A stretch of DNA of 12,521 nt from an uncultured Lachnospiraceae bacterium (GTDB taxonomy: Bacteria; Bacillota; Clostridia; Lachnospirales; Lachnospiraceae), in the NCBI GenBank assembly GCA_910584325.1, contig CAJTZH010000080.1:1-12521 (forward strand). Reading direction: 5' to 3'. Positions 1 to 7,099 of the stretch are shown piece by piece. The notes beneath the pieces are model-generated. The model was not told where the DNA came from. It saw only the letters and a list, made by a program, of their open reading frames with translations, and made no database searches. The translations under genes were made by a program, and so were the position numbers. The first letter of the stretch is position 1; each line of letters begins with the position of its first letter.

Positions 1-1516
1 TCTGAACGATATGCGCCAGAAGCTGGTTTTCATAATCATTGTTCAATGCCTTCATCGTAAAATCTCTGTCAATTTTCACGATATTTGGCATAATGGACGC
101 GATATTCGTCAGATTGGAATAGCCTGTACCGAAATCATCAATCGCAATCAACACACCATGATTTTTAAATTTATTCCAGACGTTTCTTGTAATTGAAGAA
201 TTTTCGATATAACCGCTCTCCGTCAGTTCTACAATCACACTGGACGGTCTTAAATGAATATCCTCAATGCTGTCCGCAATCACTTCAAACACCGGACTCT
301 TAATCATCTGAATATATGACAAATTAATCGTCACACGAAAATCCGGTTCCACTTTCTGACACTCCTGACACATAAGCATCGCGTTCCTGATAATCCATTT
401 ACCAACCGGTATAATTAAACCGCTCTCTTCCAGTATCGGTATAAACTCAATAGGGGAAATCATCTCATTGTCCGATATCCAGAACCGAATCAACGCCTCC
501 GCGGCATACAATTTCTTCTCATCCGCTTTCATAATCGGCTGGAAATACAGTTCAAATCCTTCAAAATCGTTGCCCACAGCGGCACGCATCGCCTGCAGAA
601 TCCTTCTTTTGCGTAAAAAACTGCCATAATCCTTCTCGTCAAAGAAATATATCTGGTTTTTCCCTCTGCGCTTAGCCATTGCCAGTGAAAACTGAGATAT
701 CTTTGATATCTCGTTATAACTGCCAGCCGTAACATCCGATTCATTCAGCACGGTCCCGGCAGAAACCGTAAAGATAACTTCATAGTTATTATTCTCAATG
801 AACTCATCAACTGTCGTTCTAATGCGCTGATAAAGCTGCTTCGCACCATCCCTTCCTCCTCCGGCAGTGTCCAGAACAACAAATTCATCCGCCACAATAC
901 GAAAAACGCGCTGTCCTTGTTCCAAAGAACGTTCAATGCATTCCGCCACAGAACGCAGCACAAAATCTCCGTACTGCACGCCGAATTTCTCATTGACTTC
1001 CTTAAAATCATCCAAGCCTACCCTTAAAACAAAACCCTTTGGCAGTCCGCCTTTAAACGCGTCAAAAACCTTCTTAAACGTCTCCTCGCTCAAAAGTCCG
1101 CTGGTATTATCCGCTTTCTGCTTTAAACCGATTTCATTAATACAGCCTATCATAATCTTAATATCATTCTCGGGTTCCTCGATTAATCTGCCCTGACAGT
1201 TAATCCAGACAGGCGAACCGTCAATGCCAATCCATCGGTAATCCAAATCATGATAATCATGCACTCCTGAAAGCAGCAGATTTAAATCTTCCGTGATGAG
1301 ATTGATGTCGTCCGGGTAAACAAAAAGACTGTGCGAATACACGACGTCGTGAAATGCATTTGCCGGCAGTTTAAACCGCTCCAAAGCCTTTTTTGCTATG
1401 TAGTAGACGTCATTATTAATATCATAAACATATAAGAAATCATCCATGCAGGGTGCAAAATTTTCTATTATTTCCTTTATTCTCTCAAAAAGTTCCAGCG
1501 ATGGATTATTGGTCAT
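1..1516 (-). CDS. PAS-like / degenerate GGDEF / EAL c-di-GMP phosphodiesterase, 3' end outside window
   Basis: The reading frame is open from the ATG at 1514-1516 to the left edge, giving 505 residues with no stop, so the gene is cut by the window. An AAAGGAGG ribosome site lies 8-9 bases before the ATG. Residues about 20-130 look like a PAS-type sensor region. Residues about 160-292 form a GGDEF fold whose signature is 'RIVADEF' (VADEF at 208-212): both glycines are lost and there is no RxxD inhibitory site, so cyclase activity is unlikely. The EAL domain starts near residue 320 and keeps its key residues: Q326, E340-A-L342, N398 in TINLS, E430 in ELTES, D460-D461 in DDFGTGYS and K481 in VKID. 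Inference: a cytoplasmic phosphodiesterase cleaving cyclic di-GMP, with the GGDEF part sensing or regulatory. It lies downstream of kinase 1 but has its own promoter. Confidence 0.9.
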   Translation of the reverse strand, partial: MTNNPSLELFERIKEIIENFAPCMDDFLYVYDINNDVYYIAKKALERFKLPANAFHDVVYSHSLFVYPDDINLITEDLNLLLSGVHDYHDLDYRWIGIDGSPVWINCQGRLIEEPENDIKIMIGCINEIGLKQKADNTSGLLSEETFKKVFDAFKGGLPKGFVLRVGLDDFKEVNEKFGVQYGDFVLRSVAECIERSLEQGQRVFRIVADEFVVLDTAGGGRDGAKQLYQRIRTTVDEFIENNNYEVIFTVSAGTVLNESDVTAGSYNEISKISQFSLAMAKRRGKNQIYFFDEKDYGSFLRKRRILQAMRAAVGNDFEGFELYFQPIMKADEKKLYAAEALIRFWISDNEMISPIEFIPILEESGLIIPVGKWIIRNAMLMCQECQKVEPDFRVTINLSYIQMIKSPVFEVIADSIEDIHLRPSSVIVELTESGYIENSSITRNVWNKFKNHGVLIAIDDFGTGYSNLTNIASIMPNIVKIDRDFTMKALNNDYENQLLAHIVQ

Positions 1517-1570
1517 ATCCTCATCCTCCTTTCGGATATGTTAATAGCCCGTACATTTTATTCTTATTCT

Positions 1571-1598
1571 ATTATACGCCAGAATGTTTAAAAGTAAA
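1571..1598 (-). promoter_or_regulatory. Sigma-A type promoter for the EAL gene
   Basis: Read on the minus strand, TTTACT (1593-1598), a 16-base spacer and a perfect TATAAT (1571-1576) precede the EAL gene start by about 55 bases. No hairpin terminator separates this promoter from the end of kinase 1, so read-through from the two-component operon is also possible. Confidence 0.6.
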
Positions 1599-1638
1599 AG
1601 ACCATTTTCGAAAAAAGGAAATTTATACTGTAAAAAAC

Positions 1639-3015
1639 TCATGCATTCTCGGTCATCAAAAGCACGCTGAGCCGAAATTCCCCATTTTCGTGCGCGATCT
1701 CAATATCCCCGTGATATTTGCGCGCCACTTTTCTGATACTGCCGATACCGTATCCGTGATTTTTCGCATCCTCTTTCGACGTCTCCGGCAGCATACTGTC
1801 TTCGTTCCAGACAAGCTTTCCCGTAAATCTGTTTTTTATCTCAATGATAAAGACATGATTTCTGTTATATGACAAAATGTGTATATAGGGATTTTCGCAG
1901 TTTTCGCTTGCGCTGACGGCATTTTCCAACGCGTTATTGAGTATAATGCTGACATCAAAGACATCAATCCCCACAGAATCGGTATAATAAAATTCACATA
2001 AAAAAGAAATTCCCTTTTCCGTCGCTAATCGCTGCTTTTCTGTCAAAATCACATCCGTAACAGGGTTCCCGCTCCTGATTACTGCTGCCGTCTCTTTCAG
2101 ATTTTCCTTTAACCGCAGCAGATACCGTTCCAGTTCCTGCCGCTCGTTTTTCATAAACAGCGATTCCAGCACCATCACATGATTTCCCATATCATGTTTC
2201 AGGCTGCGGATATCCTGATACAGTTTTTCTACTTCCCCGATATGTCGCTTGATATTTTCAATTTGTTCTTCAAGAACAATCGTCTCTTTTTCTTTCTGCT
2301 GGCTCGCTTTCATGCTCTGGTAGACGGCGATAACGACCAGCATCACCAGAAGCGCTATCAACTGATATAAATACAACAGACTATGATATTCCCCATGCAT
2401 GCGCCAGACATACTTTCCCAAATCCTGCTCATAAACATTCGAAAAAAAAGAAAATACGATTTTTCCCACAAAAATGGATCCATATGGAATCAGAAGCCAA
2501 ATCAGTTCTTTCACTGAGATATTTTCTTTCTTATAGATATATATTCTATGGATAATACAAATCAACCCATATAAAATCAGTATTCTTAAAAAGTAATACA
2601 GACATTCCGCTATAATATAGACACCGAACTGGAACCATACCCGCTGTGTCATATAAGTTGTTATAATGATGGTATCAAACAAAAAATTACGGAATACGAG
2701 TGCAATCGTTGCAATCCACTGAAGCAGGAATATGGTAAACACAAGAAACAATTTCTGCTGCGCATTTCTTCTGTCAAGAAGATACATCAATGCAAAAAAA
2801 ATCATCATTCCTGCCACATATGGATATCTGACCGAAATCGGAAGCAAATACAGCACTGCCATCACCGCGAAGTAAGGAAACCATATCCTGTATACATATC
2901 TGTTTTCTTTCATAAACGGCTTAACAAACCGGCAAAACATCAAGCCTTCTATCGCAATGCCGATAACCGCACATAAATCATATACAACATCCCAGTAAAA
3001 TCTTAATTCATCCAT
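1639..3015 (-). CDS. AgrC-like membrane sensor histidine kinase 1 (GHKL ATPase)
   Basis: 458 residues. About the first 235 residues hold six or so hydrophobic segments (for example 46-60, 66-80, 88-108, 135-156, 172-190, 214-233), as in AgrC-type peptide sensors. A coiled linker (240-270) leads to the phosphoacceptor motif SLKHDMGNH, with His274. The ATP-binding part shows an N box at 358-366 (ILNNALENA) and a G box at 421-426 (GYGIGS). This matches the HPK10/AgrC class that signals to LytTR regulators. The start ATG lies one base after the stop of response regulator 1, so the pair is almost certainly co-transcribed and translationally coupled. The ligand is unknown: no agrB or agrD gene is visible nearby. 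Function as a kinase is well supported; peptide sensing is inference from architecture. Confidence 0.92.
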   Translation of the reverse strand: MDELRFYWDVVYDLCAVIGIAIEGLMFCRFVKPFMKENRYVYRIWFPYFAVMAVLYLLPISVRYPYVAGMMIFFALMYLLDRRNAQQKLFLVFTIFLLQWIATIALVFRNFLFDTIIITTYMTQRVWFQFGVYIIAECLYYFLRILILYGLICIIHRIYIYKKENISVKELIWLLIPYGSIFVGKIVFSFFSNVYEQDLGKYVWRMHGEYHSLLYLYQLIALLVMLVVIAVYQSMKASQQKEKETIVLEEQIENIKRHIGEVEKLYQDIRSLKHDMGNHVMVLESLFMKNERQELERYLLRLKENLKETAAVIRSGNPVTDVILTEKQRLATEKGISFLCEFYYTDSVGIDVFDVSIILNNALENAVSASENCENPYIHILSYNRNHVFIIEIKNRFTGKLVWNEDSMLPETSKEDAKNHGYGIGSIRKVARKYHGDIEIAHENGEFRLSVLLMTENA

Positions 3016-3016
3016 A

Positions 3017-3736
3017 CTAAGTTAAATTTCCCATTCTACGGTTAAACCGCAGATATGCTTTCACAAACTCCTGATAATTCTGCTTTGCCATCAGCGCCTG
3101 CCCTTTCTCAAGCCAGATTGTCGTGCTGTCGTATTTTTTCACATAGCGAAAGTTAATCAGATACGCCCGGTGCGGACGAAAAAAATCTTCTCCGACTTTT
3201 TTCTCCAGTTCCTTCATTTTACCGTAATATTCAATATCGGAACATAACGTATGCAGCATCACCTTTCTGTCGAATACCTCCGCATACACAATGTCGTCCG
3301 GATAAACGACAATATGTTTTCCATGCGATATTATCATAAAAGACTGTTTTGTATCGGTCATTTGGGATTGTTCCTGATTTTCATGACACCGCTTTACTGC
3401 CTTTTGCAGTACTTCGTAAAATTTTTCGTTCGTAAACGGTTTGACAAGATAATGGAACGCGTCCACGTCAAATGCCTGAAATACATATTCCTCTATCGCC
3501 GTCACAAAAATAATAACCGTCTTTTTATCTGTTTTTCGAAGAATCTTCGCGGTTTCCATCCCATTCGTTCCCGGCATCTGAATATCAAGAAATAAAATAT
3601 CCGTCAGTGTCTTTTCACACAGTACTTCCTGTCCCGACTCATATAAAATAACTTCCGCTTTGGGTAAAAGGCGGTTCACCTTTTCTTTTATGAACTCCCG
3701 AACCTCTTTTTCGTCATCACATACTCCGATTCGCAT
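3017..3736 (-). CDS. AgrA-like LytTR response regulator 1
   Basis: 239 residues from the ATG at 3734-3736. The frame stays open further upstream, but this start is chosen because the receiver domain begins at once (MRIGVCDDE), the length fits the family, and AGGAAAGGG precedes it. The receiver domain (1-120) has acidic D7-D8, phosphoacceptor D51 in LFLDIQMPG, and TA and KP motifs in 'VTAIEEY' and 'LVKPF'. The C-terminal LytTR DNA-binding domain spans about 130-235, with the typical 'FFRPHRAYLIN' segment. It precedes kinase 1 by one base and is its likely partner. It is a relative of response regulator 2 in this window (both carry nearly the same EYVFxAFDVxAFHYL segment). A pair of 21-bp spaced repeats upstream suggests it controls its own operon. 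Confidence 0.93.
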   Translation of the reverse strand: MRIGVCDDEKEVREFIKEKVNRLLPKAEVILYESGQEVLCEKTLTDILFLDIQMPGTNGMETAKILRKTDKKTVIIFVTAIEEYVFQAFDVDAFHYLVKPFTNEKFYEVLQKAVKRCHENQEQSQMTDTKQSFMIISHGKHIVVYPDDIVYAEVFDRKVMLHTLCSDIEYYGKMKELEKKVGEDFFRPHRAYLINFRYVKKYDSTTIWLEKGQALMAKQNYQEFVKAYLRFNRRMGNLT

Positions 3737-3772
3737 AATTTCCCTTTCCTGACAGTCCGGCATATTACATTC

Positions 3773-3778
3773 ATTATA
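3773..3778 (-). promoter_or_regulatory. -10 element of the two-component system 1 promoter
   Basis: A perfect TATAAT on the minus strand lies 36 bases before the response regulator 1 start. The -35 position at about 3796-3801 reads TCAAAA, a poor match, which fits a promoter needing an activator bound just upstream. Confidence 0.55.
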
Positions 3779-3806
3779 ACAGAACAAGGGCGTTTTTTTG
3801 ATAAAA

Positions 3807-3837
3807 TGTTGTAAAACGGATGTTTTTTGTTGTAAAA
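3807..3837 (-). promoter_or_regulatory. Putative LytTR operator 1: two direct repeats with 21-bp spacing
   Basis: Plus-strand TGTTGTAAAA occurs at 3807-3816 and again, identically, at 3828-3837. Start-to-start spacing is 21 bp, two helical turns. LytTR regulators such as AgrA bind two roughly 9-bp direct repeats separated by about 12 bp, which is this layout. The near copy sits just upstream of the weak -35 region of the response regulator 1 promoter. Direct binding is inference. Confidence 0.6.
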
Positions 3838-3839
3838 TC

Positions 3840-4028
3840 AGTGCTGTTTCCCTGATAGTTTTCCTCGATAAACAATAATTCATCCCCGCTTCGCAGGCTG
3901 TCAATCAGCCTTTCCCTCTCCCTGTTTTAAAAATACCATAATTTGACATCACAATGCGTCAGCGGCAGAAAAATTTCCTCCGGCTGCGGATACGGCGTCC
4001 CGATTTCTGACAGATATACGCCGCAATG
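3840..4028 (-). pseudogene. C-terminal remnant of a larger gene, frameshifted from the exonuclease piece
   Basis: From 4028 downward, one frame different from the exonuclease gene, the translation reads like real protein: 'GVYLSEIGTPYPQPEEIFL' followed by 'PLTHCDVKLWYF', then a TAA at 3927-3929, then 'ERLIDSLRSGDELLFIEENY'. There is no start codon and a TGA lies directly before it. The likely explanation is a large gene whose middle was deleted and whose two ends are now out of frame; the 'SGDELLFIEE' piece faintly recalls a HIRAN-type segment, which I cannot verify. The remnant ends close to the operator of two-component system 1. Confidence 0.45.
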
Positions 4029-4549
4029 TCAGGCACTTTTTCATGAAAATTGCCATAGCGGAAAAAACCTCGAAACTGCGGTTTCATTTCTAATAACGTA
4101 CAGTAAATTTTCTTCATGGATATATCAAGACTTCCAAACGCCGAGACCTCATCCATAAATAATTCCATCGCTTTTCTTGCGTCATTTAACGGACTGTTTA
4201 AATCGTCGGACTGGATCTTATCGTCTTTTAACAGCTTATGGTAAGGTTTATACGGAAATAACAGCGGGGAGAGATACAGCGTATCAATGACGGATTTTGC
4301 CCCCGCAGATTCAATAACGGAAAAAATATATTTTAAATCAAACTTGATAATATTGTGACCACATATATACGTTGTATTTTTGATAAATTGCTCAAACTCC
4401 CCCAAACTTGCGGAATGAAACTGCATACCATCCGCAGAAAGAACCGGCAGTTGTGTTCTCACTGCGCCGATATCCTCCACCCTGTTATCGGATGGATTGA
4501 CCTCCGTATCTATAAATACAATGTCTTCACTTCGTGTATATTGTGCCAT
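3959..4549 (-). CDS. Truncated RecQ-type helicase: N-terminal DnaQ-like exonuclease domain only
   Basis: 196 residues, preceded by GAGGGG at 10 bases and by a strong promoter. Residues 8-135 resemble the DEDD 3'-5' exonuclease fold: D14 and E16 in VFIDTEV, 'CGHN' and D71 in NIIKFD, and D123 in PLNDARKA. The residue five before D123 is Asn118 rather than the His of DEDDh enzymes, and Ser rather than the Tyr of DEDDy enzymes, so activity is doubtful. The pattern 'PYHKLLKDDKIQSDDLNSPLN' matches, from memory, the N-terminal part of large clostridial RecQ-family helicases; those run well over 1000 residues and no helicase motifs follow here. The final residues (about 179-196, Arg-rich) look like out-of-frame sequence. 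Best read as a broken gene whose domain may still be expressed. Confidence 0.7.
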   Translation of the reverse strand: MAQYTRSEDIVFIDTEVNPSDNRVEDIGAVRTQLPVLSADGMQFHSASLGEFEQFIKNTTYICGHNIIKFDLKYIFSVIESAGAKSVIDTLYLSPLLFPYKPYHKLLKDDKIQSDDLNSPLNDARKAMELFMDEVSAFGSLDISMKKIYCTLLEMKPQFRGFFRYGNFHEKVPDIAAYICQKSGRRIRSRRKFFCR

Positions 4550-4603
4550 CGCTTTATCCCCTCAGTTTCAGGATTTTCATGTATAAATGAATTGATACTC
4601 CTT

Positions 4604-4632
4604 ATTATAAAGAATGACTGTTTAAAATTCAA
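4604..4632 (-). promoter_or_regulatory. Strong sigma-A promoter for the exonuclease gene
   Basis: On the minus strand TTGAAT (4627-4632), an exact 17-base spacer and a perfect TATAAT (4604-4609) lie just after the end of HPr and about 55 bases before the exonuclease start codon. Confidence 0.7.
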
Positions 4633-4641
4633 TAGATATCG

Positions 4642-4899
4642 CTACAGATTGTTTTCAAAAAACGCTCTCATGCCCTCACAGGCGCTTTCCTCGTCGGCTC
4701 CTTCCACCTGTATCTCCACAGTATCGCCGCACTTTACGCCAAGCCCCATCAATGCCATCAGCTTTGTCGCCGCCGCGGATTTTCCGTCTTTTACAACCAA
4801 AATGCTGCTCTCATAGTTCTTCGCCTCTTTTACAAGCAGTCCTGCCGGTCTCGCGTGAATCCCCACCTCATCTTTGATTACATATTCGAATTTCTTCAT
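4642..4899 (-). CDS. ptsH: HPr-family phosphocarrier protein
   Basis: 85 residues, the usual HPr length, with AAGGAGG before the ATG. The active-site motif GIHARPAG places the phosphorylated histidine at residue 15, so it should accept phosphate from enzyme I and pass it to sugar-specific EIIA proteins of the PTS. In Firmicutes HPr a serine at position 46 is the target of HPr kinase; here the aligned stretch is GKSAAATKLMALMG, with Thr45 and Lys46. Regulation through HPr(Ser-P) and CcpA would therefore be absent or altered. My recollection is that such variants are common in Lachnospiraceae. No enzyme I gene is adjacent; it stands between an Rpn-type remnant and the exonuclease gene. An HPr-like paralog with a non-transport role is possible. 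Confidence 0.9.
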   Translation of the reverse strand: MKKFEYVIKDEVGIHARPAGLLVKEAKNYESSILVVKDGKSAAATKLMALMGLGVKCGDTVEIQVEGADEESACEGMRAFFENNL

Positions 4900-4960
4900 C
4901 GCAACTCCTCCTTAATAATCTACCGTCTATTATTTCCTTTTCCGGTAAAATTATTTATAG

Positions 4961-5408
4961 TTACGATTCCATATTTGCTTCAAATTCTTCTATTGTAGCC
5001 GCTTTTGCAGCCAGCACAATCCAGTTTTTTAATTTATCAATATTTTTCTCCACCTGAATCCGCTCCTGAAGTTTCTCGGGAATTGCTCCATGACATAAAA
5101 GAAGCTGCGTAATTCCCTGAGCAACTCCCTGAATAATTCCTTCATGCACTCCCGCATTCCAATAACGGTCAATTAATTCACACATAGAAATTCCTCCTTC
5201 CTGTTCTCCGCCTTCCAAATCTTCCAGAATCTTCTCAAATCTGCTGATGCCATCCGCCGTTTATCTGGTAAAATGTTTCCGTAGGAGCCGGACACAAACG
5301 TTTGCTACGCACATTTTTACTCCCACAATACAGCAATGCATTTACAATATCCGCAAAAACATCCGGATACTGTTCTAACTGCTTTTGGCTGATATCTTTC
5401 TTTCCCAT
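4961..5408 (-). pseudogene. Internally deleted Rpn-type (PD-(D/E)XK nuclease/transposase-like) gene
   Basis: Two ends of one gene survive in different frames. From the ATG at 5406-5408 the first frame gives 57 residues beginning 'MGKKDISQKQLEQYPDVFAD', a typical start of clostridial Rpn/YhgA-like proteins, and stops at 5235. The second frame, open from 5260 to 4961, gives 'SRFEKILEDLEGGEQEGG' and then 'ELIDRYWNAGVHEGIIQG', a typical tail of the same family. The nuclease core of roughly 200 residues is missing, so a deletion with loss of frame is likely. An AAGGAGG followed by seven bases precedes an internal ATG at 5183-5185, which could still allow a 74-residue tail fragment to be made. Family assignment is from memory of the sequence style. 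Confidence 0.65.
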
Positions 5409-5568
5409 ATTTATTTTTTAATGTGGTATCATGTATATCAATAGTAAAAAGATAAAATAACTCTCTATGCATAAAACGATTTTATCCGAAAATCAACTAC
5501 AGAATATGTAAGATAAAACAGAAAAAAGAATCATACTGAACCTTCAATGAAAACATCCTCTTGAAAAA

Positions 5569-5597
5569 AGTTTAGAACAAAATGGAGAATAAGTCAA
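5569..5597 (-). promoter_or_regulatory. Possible promoter reading towards the Rpn-type remnant
   Basis: On the minus strand TTGACT (5592-5597), a 17-base spacer and TAAACT (5569-5574). It lies directly downstream of the terminator of the system 2 operon. The A/T-rich stretch 5409-5568 that follows holds no convincing gene; the best small frame is 19 codons with a poorly placed ribosome site. Confidence 0.45.
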
Positions 5598-5599
5598 TA

Positions 5600-5652
5600 A
5601 AAATTTCAAAAATCGGGAGCAGACATTCAAATCATAGATTTGTCTGCTCCCG
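5600..5652 (-). terminator. Intrinsic terminator of the two-component system 2 operon
   Basis: A very stable hairpin: 10 perfect base pairs (5614-5623 with 5643-5652), a small 4-base bulge, then CAAATC (5628-5633) paired with GATTTG (5637-5642) around a 3-base loop. On the minus strand it is followed by ATTTTTGAAATTTTT, an interrupted U tract. There is no U tract in the plus direction. It closes the run of genes from 9279 to 5665. Confidence 0.85.
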
Positions 5653-5664
5653 TACATAATAGCG

Positions 5665-6299
5665 CTAACGGTTCAGAATGCCGTTTTTATTCCTCCATAC
5701 TTTACTTTTACTATTTGCAGCCTTACAAAACAATGAATCTGTAGAATAAATCCCTGTCAAATAAGAAAGTAACTGCACATAATGTGCCTTTCTGACATTT
5801 GATACCCGTTCAGAATTTCGCTGGTAAAGAAGCGTTTTTTGCCGTGTCTTAGTTTTCTTATATTCACTTTTTTCATTCGAATACCCTTTCAGCCAATAAA
5901 AAGTACTTCCATCAGCGTTCACTACCATACCTGCGCTCTTTACCGGAGGGCTTAATGCTTTGATTCCTGCCTGTTCTTTAGAACTACAAAATTCCTTTAT
6001 GGCTTTTTCAACTTTACGTTTTATTCCGTTCCATTTCCAATAACGTTTCCGGCGAAATCCGCACATAATTTGTACAGCCTTCTACACCGGAATCAACAAG
6101 TTTCTGATAATTTACTGACGACTGCACATCCAATGTTACATTGTGATTTTTCCGCCCGTTATTTTATCAATAATTCTCTGAATTCGTTCCCGTTTGCTAT
6201 GGTCAAAGCCGATGTAAAACCGCTCAATCCACTGCGTGTTATTGACAGCATCAGCTCTCTTCCCGCAAAATTTCCAAGCGTCGTACTCCAATCCATCAT
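5665..6299 (-). pseudogene. Frameshifted relative of the neighbouring DUF6033-type gene
   Basis: Three consecutive frames join into one plausible protein. Frame 1 starts at an ATGATG overlapping the stop of the DUF6033-type gene and runs 46 residues (6299-6159), including 'SGLSGFTSALTIANGNEF'. Frame 2 (about 6163-6014) reads 'NVTLDVQSSVNYQKLVDSG' and 'NYVRISPETLLEME'. Frame 3 (to 5665) reads 'KVEKAIKEFCSSKEQ' and 'SAGMVVNADGSTFYWLKGY'. The pieces parallel the upstream gene: '(V/Y)xIxPxxLExM', 'KI..F', then 'G(V/M)V(I/V)..DGS..Y'. So it is probably a tandem paralog broken by two frameshifts. The third piece alone is 133 codons but lacks a ribosome site at its first ATG (6064-6066). A sequencing error at two sites cannot be excluded. 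The intact gene was likely coupled to the preceding one. Confidence 0.65.
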
Positions 6300-7099
6300 A
6301 CCTCACGCTCCATCCCTTCCACGAGATTCTCTGATAAGCTTTGCCTATTCTGTTCAAGATTTATTTCGTCTTCCTCATTTTCAGTCTCACAGTCATTCGG
6401 CAGTGTTGTGGGTTTCGAAATTTCAAGGCTCATTGTCGTCTCCATGCCGCCAATATTCATTGTCACTACCAAAACTCTGGAACCGTCAGGCTTTACAACG
6501 ATATCCGATGTTGTTTCCGATTCGTTCTCTTTTGCTTCCAGTGCCCTCTCCAGACTTGCTTTGCGAAGCGCCGCCTGCTTTTCTCTTTTCGCCCTGTTTA
6601 TCGCGTTCACTTCTGCCACGCGCTTTGGCGAATCCGCGCATCCGCTGATATAGGTAACGCTCCCATCCTCATGGATTACCACGCCGCAGGGTTGATAATC
6701 GAGTCCCTTCGCCGCGCAAATCGCTGTCTGCCTTGGAATATCGGCAAAAAACGCATCAATTTTTCTTTCGTAATACGCTGCCTTCCTCGGTTCTTTTGCC
6801 ATCTGCTCCAAAATATTCGGCGCAATCACAACATCATTTCCCCGCATGCTTTTTCCTGCTTTTTCGAGACTTTCCCTGTCTTTTCCGATACTTTGGATAG
6901 TAACGTTTCCATACCTCTTTTCCAGATATTTTCTGTAATTTTCTACCCCTGTTGTATCATCTGCCGCTCCCGCGTTTTGAAGCTGTCCGTTAAAGCTCAC
7001 GCCGTCTGACGCCGATGCTGTCACCTTCCTTTGCATTTTGTTTGAAACATCCATGCGCCAAGCATTTGCACGCATCTGTACCACGCTGTTAAACTCCAT
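6296..7099 (-). CDS. DUF6033-type conserved protein, function unknown
   Basis: 267 residues with no signal peptide or membrane segment. The sequence resembles a Lachnospiraceae family that I recall as DUF6033. Recognisable parts: 'YLEKRYGNVTIQSIGKD' (about 58-74), 'DVVIAPNILEQMAKEP' (about 89-104), 'YERKIDAFFADIP' and a segment 'CGVVIHEDGSVTYISGC' (about 138-154). A basic, Ala/Arg-rich helix follows (about 163-192), then a strand-rich piece (about 198-230) and an acidic tail. The start ATG lies inside the last codons of kinase 2 (11-base overlap) after AAGGAGAGAGG, so it is translated with the two-component genes. It is the probable output or accessory gene of that operon, but nothing in the sequence gives its biochemical role. 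Confidence 0.75.
   Translation of the reverse strand: MEFNSVVQMRANAWRMDVSNKMQRKVTASASDGVSFNGQLQNAGAADDTTGVENYRKYLEKRYGNVTIQSIGKDRESLEKAGKSMRGNDVVIAPNILEQMAKEPRKAAYYERKIDAFFADIPRQTAICAAKGLDYQPCGVVIHEDGSVTYISGCADSPKRVAEVNAINRAKREKQAALRKASLERALEAKENESETTSDIVVKPDGSRVLVVTMNIGGMETTMSLEISKPTTLPNDCETENEEDEINLEQNRQSLSENLVEGMEREV

Noticed and set aside
529..1196. Minus frames at 529-744 and 745-1011 and the plus frame at 867-1196
   Set aside because: All lie inside the continuous PAS/GGDEF/EAL reading frame, which has clear domain motifs; they have no ribosome sites or family resemblance.
3737..3904. Longer start of response regulator 1 (56 extra residues)
   Set aside because: The extension covers the promoter and operator, precedes the normal receiver start and lacks a ribosome site.
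5614..5652. Terminator arms as inverted ends of an insertion sequence
   Set aside because: The arms are only a few bases apart, are followed by a U tract on the minus strand and have no target duplication or transposase.
6136..6357. 73-codon minus frame
   Set aside because: It overlaps the end of the DUF6033-type gene; another frame of the same DNA continues the motifs of the broken paralog better.
6341..7009. 222-codon plus-strand open frame
   Set aside because: Antisense to the DUF6033-type gene; Cys/His/Arg-rich composition typical of a shadow frame and no ribosome site.
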